From the NCBI GenBank assembly GCA_900542835.1, contig UQPB01000006.1, positions 1 through 64,000 of the forward strand: a stretch of DNA of 64,000 bases. The letters are read 5' to 3'. This stretch comes from an uncultured Pelosinus sp. Lineage in GTDB: Bacteria > Bacillota > Negativicutes > Sporomusales > Acetonemataceae. Shown piece by piece: positions 32,832 to 41,638 of this stretch (the first letter of the stretch is position 1; each line of letters opens with the position of its first letter). The translations under genes were made by a program, and so were the position numbers. The notes beneath the pieces are model-generated. The model did not search any database. It had not been told where the DNA came from and worked only from the letters and a program-made list of their open reading frames with translations.

Positions 32832-33647
32832 ATGAGCAAAGACAAGGTTGCGGGTCATCTGCTGATTATCGGCGGCAATGAGGACAAACACGGCAAATGC
32901 CGGATCCTGAAGCGGTTTGTAGAAATGGCGGGCGGGCGGGATGCCCGGATTGCCGTTCTGACGACGGCGACGGAGTATCCGCAGGAAGTGGGGAATGAGT
33001 ATCGAAGCCTGTTTCGCGATATCGGCGCCCGGGAGGCGACGGTTATTTATATTGACGACAGGGATACCGCCAATGACAAAAAGCGGGTTGACGAACTGTT
33101 GAGTGCCAGCGGCATCTTTATTACCGGCGGCGATCAACTTCGCCTGACCAGCATTCTTGGCGGTTCGGAAACCGACACCGCCATCCGCCAGGCTTATTTG
33201 AACGGCACAATTATTGCCGGTACCAGCGCCGGCGCTTCTGTCATGAGCGATACCATGATTGTGGAAGGCGATTCCAGCGATACGCCGAAAAAGTTTAACC
33301 TGGGCATGGCGCATGGCATGGGACTGCTGCAGGAGGTTGTCATTGACCAGCATTTTGCGCAGCGAGGCCGGATTAACCGCATTCTGGCGGCTGTGGCGCA
33401 AAATCCGCTGATCATTGGCGTGGGTGTTGATGAGGATACGGCTATTGTGGTATCCCCGGATGATAAGTTCGAGGTTATCGGTTCGCAGACTGTGACGATA
33501 GCCGACGGCAAAAGCATTATTCATTCGAATATTTCCGAATCGCAGCCATCCGATCCGCTGGCTTTGACCAATGTCGTGCTGCATGTACTGCCGGCAGGCT
33601 ATGGCTATGATTTGAAGCGGCGGACAACGTATATTTGCGGTAAATAA
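32832..33647 (+). CDS. cphB: Cyanophycinase
   Basis: A 271-residue serine peptidase of family S51 that cuts the storage polymer cyanophycin into beta-Asp-Arg dipeptides. The nucleophile is Ser132 in GTSAGAS; length and serine position equal the cyanobacterial enzyme as I recall it. The start at 32832 is set by aaggag. The cyanophycin synthetase gene follows after 13 bases, so breakdown and synthesis are co-transcribed. There is no signal peptide, which fits an intracellular enzyme. Confidence 0.93.
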   Translation: MSKDKVAGHLLIIGGNEDKHGKCRILKRFVEMAGGRDARIAVLTTATEYPQEVGNEYRSLFRDIGAREATVIYIDDRDTANDKKRVDELLSASGIFITGGDQLRLTSILGGSETDTAIRQAYLNGTIIAGTSAGASVMSDTMIVEGDSSDTPKKFNLGMAHGMGLLQEVVIDQHFAQRGRINRILAAVAQNPLIIGVGVDEDTAIVVSPDDKFEVIGSQTVTIADGKSIIHSNISESQPSDPLALTNVVLHVLPAGYGYDLKRRTTYICGK

Positions 33648-33660
33648 AGAGGTGCACCTA

Positions 33661-36306
33661 ATGCAAATTATTTCTGTGCGGGAATTAAAAGGACCGAACG
33701 TCTATAGCTATAAGCCCCTTATCAAGGTAAGAGTCGATTTGGGTGAGCAGGCGGAAACGCCCAGCAACGCGATTGACGGCTTTGTCGATCGCCTTACCGC
33801 CGCTCTGCCGAATCTGGCGGAGCATCATTGTTCGCTTGGCTATCGCGGCGGTTTTGTCGAACGGCTGCGGGAAGGGACGTACCTTGCACATATTTTTGAA
33901 CACACCGCGCTGGAATTGCAGGCGGCCGCCGGCGACGATGTCCGTTTCGGCAAAACCCGCGCCAGCGGTGTTGATGGTGTTTACGACGTCGTGATCGGCT
34001 ACCGTTCGGCCGCGGCGGCGTTTGAAGCGGTGCGGCAGGCGGCGTTGCTGTTGAATTGCCTGATTGAAGGCAGGGACTGTGACGCCGCCGCCGCCGTCAA
34101 GGCGGTAGCGGCCGCCGGCGACAGCGAACGGCTCGGGCCGAGTACCCAAGCGCTCTGTGATGCTGCCCGCCATCGCGGCATCCCCGTTGCCCGCATTGGC
34201 CAGGAAAACCTGCTGACACTGGGCTGGGGCCGCCGCCAGCAGCGGCTGTGGACAACGGTGAGCAGCAAAACCGGCATGCTGGCAACCGACCTTGCCTGCG
34301 ACAAGGATCTGACGAAAAGGCTTCTGGCTGACGCGGCGCTGCCGGTTCCGGAGGGACAGGTAGTCGAAACGGCGAAACAGGCGGTACAGGCGATGCTGGA
34401 GATTGGCGCTCCGGTCGTTGTCAAGCCGTTGGGTGGCAACCAGGGGAAAGGGGTGACACTGGAGATCCGGAATGAGGAGGAGGCGGTGCGGGCCTTTGCC
34501 GTTGCCGCCGAATTTGACAGCCGGGTTGTTGTTGAAGCGTTTATTACCGGCCGCCAGTACCGGCTGTGCGTAATCGACGGCAAGCTGGCGGCTGCGGCGG
34601 AACGGATTCCCGCTTACGTGATTGGCGACGGCCGTTCTACGATCGGACAGCTGGTGGAACGGGTCAACGCCGATCCGCGGCGTGGCGACGGCCATGAAAA
34701 GCCGCTGACGAAAATCCGTATTGATGCGGTCGCTGTCATTAATCTGGCGCGGCAGGGATTGACGCCAGAAACCGTTCCCGCCGCCGGCAGAACCGTTTAT
34801 ATCCGGGAAAACGCCAACCTCAGTACCGGCGGCACGGCGGTGGATGTGACCGATATTGTCCATCCCGAGACTGCCCGTATGGCGGAGCGGGCGGCCCGGC
34901 TGATCGGACTTGATATTGCCGGCATCGACATCGTCGCCGCCGATATTACCCAATCGCTGCGCCAGGGCGGAGCGATTATCGAGGTCAATGCCGCTCCCGG
35001 CATCCGGATGCACCACTTTCCTTCCGCCGGCAAGCCTCGCGATGTAGCCGGGGAAATTGTTGATTATTTATTTCCGCATGGCGATCAGGGGCGGATACCG
35101 GTGATCTCTATTACCGGAACCAACGGCAAGACGACGGTCAGCCGGATGATTGGCCATATCTGGGAGGCGGCCGGCTACAAGACCGGTGTGACGACAACCG
35201 ACGGTATCTATATCAATGGCGAATGTGTCATGCCGGGAGATACCACCGGCCCCGCCAGCGCCCGGATCGTGCTCAATGATCCGGGTGTGGAGGTCGCCGT
35301 GCTGGAGACGGCGCGTGGTGGCATGCTGCGCGGCGGACTGGCGTTCGACAGCTGCGACGTCGGCATTGTCACCAATATTACCGAAGACCATCTGGGGCAG
35401 GATGGCATTGAGGATCTAAATGATCTTGCTTACGTTAAATCGCTGGTACTGGAGACAGTAAAGCCGGGCGGATTTGCCGTGATTAACGCTGATGACGCTT
35501 ATGCCGCGGTGCTGACAGAACGAGTCCGGGCTGAGATCATGTATTTTAGTCTCGAACCGGACAATCTGATCGTCCGGCGGCATCTGGCCAGAGGCGGCAA
35601 GGCCGTTTTTGTCAAGGAGGGGGTCATTTACGCCGCTGCCGGCAAAGCCGCCAAGCCGCTGTTGGCAGCCGCCGCTATTCCCGCCACCATTGGCGGCATT
35701 GCCGCTCATAATTTGCAAAACGCGGTTATTGCCGCAGCCGCCTGCTGCTGCCTGCGGCTGCCGGTCAGCTACATCTGTGAAGGCCTGATGAGCTTTGAGG
35801 ATAATCCCGGCCGGTTTAACCTGATCTCACTGGGGGATGTTTGCGTCTGCGTCGATTACGGTCATAACCCCGCCGGCTATCTGGCGACAATCAGTACGGC
35901 GCGACGGCTGGGAGCGCGGCGGCTGGTCGGCGTCATTGCCGCTCCCGGTGACCGCCGCGATGACGTGGTCATTAATGTCGGCCGTATTGCCGGCCGCGGC
36001 TTTGATGTTATTTACATTAAAGAAGACGAAGACCTTAGGGGTCGTCAGCCGGGGGAAACCGCCAATCTGCTGCGCCAGGGCGTCGTCGAGGCCGGTTATC
36101 CCGACGAGGAGGTCAGGCTGGTGCTGTCGGAACGGCAGGCTGTATGCGCGGCGCTGTCGCAGGCGCAGCCGGACGACCTGATTGTGGTGTTCTACGAAAA
36201 ATATGATGTAGTCAAGCAGGCAATTGACGAGTTCCGGCTGCAGCGGCGCGACCAGGCTGAGGCCGGCGGCTACAGCTACGCCGTCGTCAATCAGGCGGGG
36301 GTGTAG
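33661..36306 (+). CDS. cphA: Cyanophycin synthetase
   Basis: An 881-residue enzyme that adds Asp and Arg to cyanophycin using ATP. The N-terminal domain (about 1-160) is followed by an ATP-grasp domain (about 215-475; VVVKPLGGNQGKGVTL) and a Mur ligase-like domain from about 480 (SITGTNGKTTVSRMIGHI). It is the usual length for CphA1-type enzymes. The start at 33661 follows gaggtg. It is organised with cphB. As cyanophycin is a nitrogen and carbon reserve, it may be laid down before sporulation; this is inference. Confidence 0.95.
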   Translation: MQIISVRELKGPNVYSYKPLIKVRVDLGEQAETPSNAIDGFVDRLTAALPNLAEHHCSLGYRGGFVERLREGTYLAHIFEHTALELQAAAGDDVRFGKTRASGVDGVYDVVIGYRSAAAAFEAVRQAALLLNCLIEGRDCDAAAAVKAVAAAGDSERLGPSTQALCDAARHRGIPVARIGQENLLTLGWGRRQQRLWTTVSSKTGMLATDLACDKDLTKRLLADAALPVPEGQVVETAKQAVQAMLEIGAPVVVKPLGGNQGKGVTLEIRNEEEAVRAFAVAAEFDSRVVVEAFITGRQYRLCVIDGKLAAAAERIPAYVIGDGRSTIGQLVERVNADPRRGDGHEKPLTKIRIDAVAVINLARQGLTPETVPAAGRTVYIRENANLSTGGTAVDVTDIVHPETARMAERAARLIGLDIAGIDIVAADITQSLRQGGAIIEVNAAPGIRMHHFPSAGKPRDVAGEIVDYLFPHGDQGRIPVISITGTNGKTTVSRMIGHIWEAAGYKTGVTTTDGIYINGECVMPGDTTGPASARIVLNDPGVEVAVLETARGGMLRGGLAFDSCDVGIVTNITEDHLGQDGIEDLNDLAYVKSLVLETVKPGGFAVINADDAYAAVLTERVRAEIMYFSLEPDNLIVRRHLARGGKAVFVKEGVIYAAAGKAAKPLLAAAAIPATIGGIAAHNLQNAVIAAAACCCLRLPVSYICEGLMSFEDNPGRFNLISLGDVCVCVDYGHNPAGYLATISTARRLGARRLVGVIAAPGDRRDDVVINVGRIAGRGFDVIYIKEDEDLRGRQPGETANLLRQGVVEAGYPDEEVRLVLSERQAVCAALSQAQPDDLIVVFYEKYDVVKQAIDEFRLQRRDQAEAGGYSYAVVNQAGV

Positions 36307-36432
36307 CGTCCCGCCCGTGCCTCCGGCTTCCAGCCCTTTCTGTAATCGGCCTCCGTCCCTTGCAGCTTTGTTTGTCGAATGCCGCTAGTTTAGCCCGCAT
36401 TTTGCCTGTTGATGAAAAAACTTCCTGGACAG

Positions 36433-36461
36433 TTGCAGGTCTGCGTGGGACAAGGTAGAAT
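36433..36461 (+). promoter_or_regulatory. Promoter in front of cheW
   Basis: TTGCAG (36433-36438), 17-base spacer and TAGAAT (36456-36461) lie 36 bases before the start. The rest of the 190-bp gap after cphA shows nothing else. Confidence 0.5.
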
Positions 36462-36496
36462 AATGAGTATTAGATTACTACTCACGGAGGTGCGAC

Positions 36497-36955
36497 ATGG
36501 AAGCCGGACAAGAATTGCAATTGGTCATTTTCATGCTTGCCAAGGAAGAATATGGCCTGCCGATTACCAAGGTCCAGGAAATTAACCGGATGGTTCCGAT
36601 TACCCGTCTGCCGCAGACGCCTGATTTCATGGAAGGTGTCATTAATTTGCGGGGCAGGGTGATTCCGGTCATTGACCTGCGTAAACGTTTTCAATTGGCT
36701 GAAGCGGTGATCAACGACGATACCCGGATCATTATCGTCGATATCGGCGGCCAGACACTGGGCATCGTTGTTGACGCGGTGACGGAAGTGGTTCGCCTGC
36801 CGGCAGGCAGCGTCGAGCCGCCGCCGCCGACATTTGTGCTGGACTCGCAGTATGTCGAGGGAATCGGCAAGCTGGAGGACCGTCTGCTGATTTTGCTTGC
36901 CATTGATAAAGTGCTGACTTCGCAGGAAGCCATCGCTTTGAAGTCGCTGGCGTAA
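36497..36955 (+). CDS. cheW: CheW-like chemotaxis coupling protein
   Basis: A 152-residue CheW-domain protein that links receptors to CheA kinase. The fold shows LVIFMLAKEEYGLPITKVQEI, GVINLRGRVIPVIDLRKRF and IVDIGGQTLGIVVDAV. It lies directly before ispE with one base between the genes, an unusual place, since no other chemotaxis gene is in the window. It may be the coupling subunit for a stand-alone signalling complex or a CheV-like remnant. Confidence 0.9.
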   Translation: MEAGQELQLVIFMLAKEEYGLPITKVQEINRMVPITRLPQTPDFMEGVINLRGRVIPVIDLRKRFQLAEAVINDDTRIIIVDIGGQTLGIVVDAVTEVVRLPAGSVEPPPPTFVLDSQYVEGIGKLEDRLLILLAIDKVLTSQEAIALKSLA

Positions 36956-36956
36956 G

Positions 36957-37823
36957 ATGCAACAGATTACGCTTGCCGCCAGGGCTAAAATTAATCTCAC
37001 GCTTGATGTGCTGGGCAAGCGTTCTGACGGCTACCATGAAGTGGCGATGATCATGCAGTCGCTGGAACTGGCGGATCTGATACATATCACGCCGGCGGCC
37101 ACGCTTGTCCTGGAAACAGATGATCCCAGGCTTGCTGCTGACGAGACCAATCTGGCCTACCGGGCAGCCGTTTTGCTGCAGCGTGAATACAATATCCGCC
37201 GTGGCGCTCATATCCGTCTGGAAAAGAAAATCCCCCTGGCTGCCGGTCTTGCCGGCGGCAGTTCCGATGCCGCTGCCGTGCTGAAGGGGCTGGCGCGGCT
37301 ATGGGAATTGCCGCTGGACACGGCGACCTTAGGCCGCCTGGGCTCCCGCCTGGGCTCGGACGTGCCGTTTTGTCTGGCGGGCGGCACGGCGCTGGCCAGC
37401 GGCAGGGGAGAAGTGATTACCCCGCTTGCCGACCTGCCGCCGCGGCCGGTAGTGCTGGCAAAACCGCCATTCGATGTATCCACTGCCGCTGTTTACGGAC
37501 AATACCGCCCTGATGCCGTTGCGGTCCGCCCGGATACAGCGGCTGTTCTGAGTGCCGTAGGCCGGGGCGATTGGCGTATGGTCGAAGCCGGTTTGGTCAA
37601 TGTGCTTGAGAGTGTCACACTGCCGCTTTATCCCCGGATAAGCGCCGCTAAGGCCGCGATGCTTGCAGCCGGGGCTGACGCCTGTCTGATGTCCGGCAGC
37701 GGGCCCACTGTTTTTGGCCTGGCCGCCGACACTGCCGCGGCCGGTCGTATTGCCGGACAACTGAGAGCCGGAACGGATGCCGCGGTTTTTGTGACCGCAA
37801 CGTCGCCGCGCGAAGAGCTGTAA
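36957..37823 (+). CDS. ispE: 4-diphosphocytidyl-2-C-methyl-D-erythritol kinase
   Basis: A 288-residue GHMP kinase of the MEP isoprenoid pathway. The N-terminal AKINLTLDVLGKRSDGYHEV and the phosphate loop PLAAGLAGGSSDAAAVL are the family signatures. It starts one base after the cheW stop. As in Bacillus it precedes the purR-glmU-prs group, here with extra genes in between. Confidence 0.95.
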   Translation: MQQITLAARAKINLTLDVLGKRSDGYHEVAMIMQSLELADLIHITPAATLVLETDDPRLAADETNLAYRAAVLLQREYNIRRGAHIRLEKKIPLAAGLAGGSSDAAAVLKGLARLWELPLDTATLGRLGSRLGSDVPFCLAGGTALASGRGEVITPLADLPPRPVVLAKPPFDVSTAAVYGQYRPDAVAVRPDTAAVLSAVGRGDWRMVEAGLVNVLESVTLPLYPRISAAKAAMLAAGADACLMSGSGPTVFGLAADTAAAGRIAGQLRAGTDAAVFVTATSPREEL

Positions 37824-37864
37824 TAGATAGGACAAAAAGGGTAAGGCTAGTGAGGGGGAAAACA

Positions 37865-38560
37865 ATGACACGGCGACTATTGCCGATCAAGCTGGATAGC
37901 TATAAGCCGTTGCGGGAAGTTGTTGCCGAAACGCTGCGGGAGGCAATTATCAACGGCGTATTGAAGCCGGGGGAAAGGCTGATGGAAATTCAGCTGGCGG
38001 AGGAATTGGGCGTCAGCCGCACACCGGTGCGGGAGGCGATTCGCCGGCTGGAGCTGGAGGGCTTTGTGGTGATGGTGCCGCGGCGGGGCACCTATGTAAC
38101 CGATTTATCTATCAAAGATATTAACGAGGTCTATGAAATCCGGACAGTGCTGGATGTTCTGGCTGCCGGACTGGCCGCCGAACGGATTACGGAAGAGGAA
38201 CTCGAGGAGCTGGAGCGGCTGCTGGTACAGATTAGCGACCTGGCGGAGCAAAATAATGTGGAGAAACTGATCGAGTACGATTCCCTGTTCCATGACGTGC
38301 TGTATCGCGCCAGCCGCAATGACCGTCTGGTTGGTATTATTAATAATTTACGTGAGCAGTTTACCCGTTTCCGTTCCATATCAATGCAATATCCGGGGCG
38401 CATTCAAAATACAGTTGCCGAGCATACGCGGCTGGTCGAGGCGATTGCGCAGCGCAATCCTGACCTGGCGCAGCGTATTGCCCGTGAGCATATGGAGAAT
38501 TCCGAACAGACGCTGTTAAAAGAATTTGATGAGCGCCGTTATCTGGAAGAAGGCGAGTAG
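37865..38560 (+). CDS. GntR/FadR-family transcriptional regulator
   Basis: A 231-residue regulator: N-terminal winged helix (LMEIQLAEELGVSRTPVREAIRRLELEGFV), then an all-helical FCD ligand domain (about 85-220) with the metal-ligand histidine pattern (FHDVLY, AEHTRLVEAI, AREHM). The start at 37865 follows gaggggg; a GTG at 37850 is possible. The effector is probably a carboxylate, as is common for FCD domains, but unknown. It lies inside a run of housekeeping genes. Confidence 0.9.
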   Translation: MTRRLLPIKLDSYKPLREVVAETLREAIINGVLKPGERLMEIQLAEELGVSRTPVREAIRRLELEGFVVMVPRRGTYVTDLSIKDINEVYEIRTVLDVLAAGLAAERITEEELEELERLLVQISDLAEQNNVEKLIEYDSLFHDVLYRASRNDRLVGIINNLREQFTRFRSISMQYPGRIQNTVAEHTRLVEAIAQRNPDLAQRIAREHMENSEQTLLKEFDERRYLEEGE

Positions 38561-38577
38561 TTCGGGGAGGATTGTAC

Positions 38578-39339
38578 ATGTATGACGCCATTATTTTGGC
38601 GGGGGGCGAAAATAAAAAAAAGTTTCTCGGCCTGTCTTCCCAGCCGTATGAAGCCTTAATTGAAATCGCCGGACAGCCGATGGTGGCGTTTGTGGCCAGA
38701 GCGCTGGCCGCCAGCGGCTCTGTCAACCGTATTTTTGTCGTTGGCCCGGAAGCGGAATTGCGGCGGTGCGCGTTTGCGACTCCGGTGAATATCCTGGCCG
38801 GCGGCAATACGATCATGGAGACGATTCAGATCGGCATGGCTGCTCTCGGACACCGCGATAAGGTGTTGGTGGCGACAGCCGATATTCCGCTATTGACAGC
38901 GGAGGCGGTTAATGACTTTCTGGCCCAATGCAGCGGCGCCGACGCCGATTTTTACTATCCGATTATCTCGAAAGAGATGAATGAGCGGCGCTTTCCCGCC
39001 ACCCGCCGCACCTATGTGCGGCTGCGGGAAGGCACCTTCACCGGCGGCAATATCTTTCTGGTCAATCCGGACATCGTAACGCGATCGCTGGCTGTCGCCA
39101 ACCGGATTATTGAGAACCGCAAGCGGCCCTTGACACTGTGCGGTATTCTTGGCTGGGGCTTTGTGCTTAATTTTCTCACCGGCAGGTTGCGGCTGCGCGA
39201 GGTGGAGCAGCGCGTTTCTGAGTTGTTAAAGCTGCGCGGCGCGGTGGTTCACTCTCCTTATCCCGAGCTCGGCATTGATGTCGATAAGCCGAGTGATTTG
39301 GAATTGGTTCGCGCCGCCATTGCCGGCAGTGCGCTTTAG
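38578..39339 (+). CDS. MobA-like nucleotidyltransferase
   Basis: A 253-residue protein with an N-terminal NTP-transferase fold (MYDAIILAGGENKK, then ATADIPLLT with the metal-binding aspartate). It resembles MobA-like and GlmU-N-type proteins but lacks the usual GxGxR loop details (GGENKKKFL). The start at 38578 fits ggggagg. It lies next to purR and upstream of glmU and may make an NDP-sugar or polyol; the substrate is unknown. Confidence 0.75.
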   Translation: MYDAIILAGGENKKKFLGLSSQPYEALIEIAGQPMVAFVARALAASGSVNRIFVVGPEAELRRCAFATPVNILAGGNTIMETIQIGMAALGHRDKVLVATADIPLLTAEAVNDFLAQCSGADADFYYPIISKEMNERRFPATRRTYVRLREGTFTGGNIFLVNPDIVTRSLAVANRIIENRKRPLTLCGILGWGFVLNFLTGRLRLREVEQRVSELLKLRGAVVHSPYPELGIDVDKPSDLELVRAAIAGSAL

Positions 39340-39425
39340 CAGTCTATTTTCAAACCACGCACGGGAAAGCCGCGGCGTGGTTTTGCCATAAGCTGCCGGA
39401 TTTAAGTTGTAAGGAGGTCGTTACC

Positions 39426-40244
39426 ATCGCGACAAATGACAAAGCCAAGCGGACAGAGCGGCGTATCGCTCTGACCAAGCTGTTGACAGACAGCCCTAGC
39501 AGACTGTTTTCTCTTGGCTATTTCAGCGCTTTATTCGGTGCTGCCAAGTCCACTCTGTCAGAAGACATGGAGGCGATTCAGCAATCCCTGGCCGAATTTG
39601 ATCTGGGACGGCTGGAGACCGTGGCCGGCGCCGCCGGCGGCGTCCGGTTCCTTCCCTATTTGTCCAGCCAGGCGATTAATGAGACCTTGACAGGCATCGC
39701 CGCCGCGCTGGCTGTGCCTGAACGGGTGCTGACCGGCGGTTTTTTATATATGTCCGACATCCTGTTTGACGCTCACCGGATGGCGCGGGTTGGCTCCGTA
39801 TTTATGACCTGCTTTGCCCAAAGCCGGCCGGACTGCATTATGACGGTGGAGACAAAGGGGATTCCCCTGGCGATGATGACCGCCCGCGCCTTCAACCTGC
39901 CGCTGGCAATCGCCCGCCATGGCAGCAAGGTAACCGAAGGCTCGGCGGTCAGCGTCTATCATGTATCGGGCTCCAACCGCCGCATCCAGACGATGTCCCT
40001 GCCGAAGCGGGCGATTTCACCGGGAGCAAGGGTGCTGCTTATCGATGACTTTATGAAAGCCGGCGGCACCGCCCGCGGCATGATTGATCTGGTGCATGAG
40101 TTCGACGCTGTTGTCGCCGGCCTGGGTGTGCTCGTCGCTACAGCGGAGCCGGCCCGCAAGCTGGTTGACGACTATCAGGCGCTGCTTATTTTATCCGATG
40201 TCGATGAACATACTAAAACCGTAACTCTGCACCCCGCCCTGTAA
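39426..40244 (+). CDS. purR: Purine operon repressor PurR, apparent ATC start
   Basis: A PurR-type repressor of 272 residues if it starts at 39426: a winged helix (KRTERRIALTKLLTDSPSRLF ... KSTLSEDM) and a PRT domain whose PRPP motif is VLLIDDFMKAGGTARGM. The only ribosome-binding site, aaggagg (39411-39417), is eight bases before an ATC codon, and no ATG, GTG or TTG lies in frame until TTG at 39483, which would remove the first helix. So the gene seems to use a rare ATC start. The PurR fold responds to PRPP to derepress purine genes. Confidence 0.88.
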   Translation: MATNDKAKRTERRIALTKLLTDSPSRLFSLGYFSALFGAAKSTLSEDMEAIQQSLAEFDLGRLETVAGAAGGVRFLPYLSSQAINETLTGIAAALAVPERVLTGGFLYMSDILFDAHRMARVGSVFMTCFAQSRPDCIMTVETKGIPLAMMTARAFNLPLAIARHGSKVTEGSAVSVYHVSGSNRRIQTMSLPKRAISPGARVLLIDDFMKAGGTARGMIDLVHEFDAVVAGLGVLVATAEPARKLVDDYQALLILSDVDEHTKTVTLHPAL

Positions 40245-40331
40245 GGTGTGCCGGAGGTTGTCCGGCTGCGGGCTTCCCCGCCGCTTTTGGACAGAGCCGG
40301 GCCAACCGGCGTAATAGAGGAGGTTTACAGC

Positions 40332-41543
40332 ATGATCCCTGCGGTTACCCTGGCCGACGTGGAGGCGGCTTATGCGGCGATGCGCAAGCTGGTTCACCAG
40401 ACCCCGCTTGATCGCAGCCGCACCTTCAGTGAATTGACTGGCTGCGAACTGTATCTTAAACTGGAGAACCTGCAAAAGACAGGTTCGTTTAAACTGCGCG
40501 GCGCTTATAATAAAATTCATTCTCTTACGCCGGCTGAAAAGAAACGCGGCGTGATCGCCGCTTCCGCCGGCAATCACGCGCAGGGGGTGGCCTATGCCGC
40601 CAGTCTGGCAGGCATAAAGGCCACTATTGTCATGCCAGAGACGGCGCCGCTGGCGAAAGTGATCGCCACCCGCGGCTATCAGGCGGAAGTCGTACTGAGC
40701 GGCGCCGGCTACGATGAGGCTTACGAAACGGCCAAACAGATTCAGGCCGACAGCGGCCAGGTATTTATCCATGCCTTTAACGATCCCCGGGTTATTGCCG
40801 GCCAGGGCAGCATTGGCCTGGAAATCCTGGCGGCGCTGGAGGACGTGGCCGCCGTGGTTGTTCCCATCGGCGGCGGCGGTCTGGCGGCGGGCATTGCCCT
40901 GGCGGTCAAGACAAAGGCGCCGCACGTAAAGGTTTACGGCGTCCAGGCTGAAGGCGCGCCGGCGATGTGCCTCTCCAAGCAGCAGCATTGCCTGACCACC
41001 ACCGCCGGGGCGGCGACCATTGCCGACGGCATTGCCGTTAAAGCGCCGGGGGACATTACCTTCGACCTGATCGACCGTTATCTGGATGATATTGTCGTTG
41101 TCGACGAAGAGGCGATCGCCAGTACGATCCTGATGCTGCTGGAACGGGGCAAGCTGCTGGTCGAGGGTGCCGGCGCGGTCAGTCTGGCGGCGCTGCTGAA
41201 CCATCTGCTGCCTGTGTCGGGAAAGGTGGCGGCGGTGATTTCCGGCGGCAATATTGATGTCAATTTTATCTCCCGGATTATTGAACGCGGTCTGGTCAAA
41301 GCCGGCCGCCGGATTAAGATCATGACCCGGGTGACCGACCGGCCGGGAGCATTGACCCGGCTGCTGATGATCGTCGCCAATCTGCGGGCCAATGTCATTT
41401 CTGTCTACCATGACCGGGTAGAGCGCAATGTGCCGCTGGGACAGGCAGTCGTCGAGATCAGCATGGAAACGCAGGATGCGCTGCATACGGAAACCATATT
41501 GACCAGTCTCCGGCAGGAAGGCTATCTGGTGGAACTGATTTAA
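40332..41543 (+). CDS. ilvA: Threonine ammonia-lyase, ACT-domain type
   Basis: A 403-residue PLP enzyme that turns threonine to 2-oxobutanoate and ammonia. The PLP lysine lies in TGSFKLRGAYNKI, the glycine loop in VPIGGGGLAAGIALAV. The C-terminal about 80 residues form an ACT domain (MTRVTDRPGALTRLLMIV), as in catabolic or regulated TdcB-like forms. gaggaggttt fixes the start at 40332. It lies between purR and glmU, where Bacillus has yabJ (a 2-iminobutanoate deaminase) and spoVG: a functional link, since YabJ/RidA acts on the product of this enzyme. Confidence 0.92.
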   Translation: MIPAVTLADVEAAYAAMRKLVHQTPLDRSRTFSELTGCELYLKLENLQKTGSFKLRGAYNKIHSLTPAEKKRGVIAASAGNHAQGVAYAASLAGIKATIVMPETAPLAKVIATRGYQAEVVLSGAGYDEAYETAKQIQADSGQVFIHAFNDPRVIAGQGSIGLEILAALEDVAAVVVPIGGGGLAAGIALAVKTKAPHVKVYGVQAEGAPAMCLSKQQHCLTTTAGAATIADGIAVKAPGDITFDLIDRYLDDIVVVDEEAIASTILMLLERGKLLVEGAGAVSLAALLNHLLPVSGKVAAVISGGNIDVNFISRIIERGLVKAGRRIKIMTRVTDRPGALTRLLMIVANLRANVISVYHDRVERNVPLGQAVVEISMETQDALHTETILTSLRQEGYLVELI

Positions 41544-41638
41544 ATTGCGGCTTTGGCAGGGAAACGTCATTTACTGTCGAATCTACTTAAAGTTCCAGAG
41601 AATCTTTCCGGCACTGCCGGAAATCAGGAGGACAATAG

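Noticed and set aside
39483..40244. PurR starting at TTG 39483
   Set aside because: This start has no ribosome-binding site and removes the first part of the winged helix; homology begins upstream.
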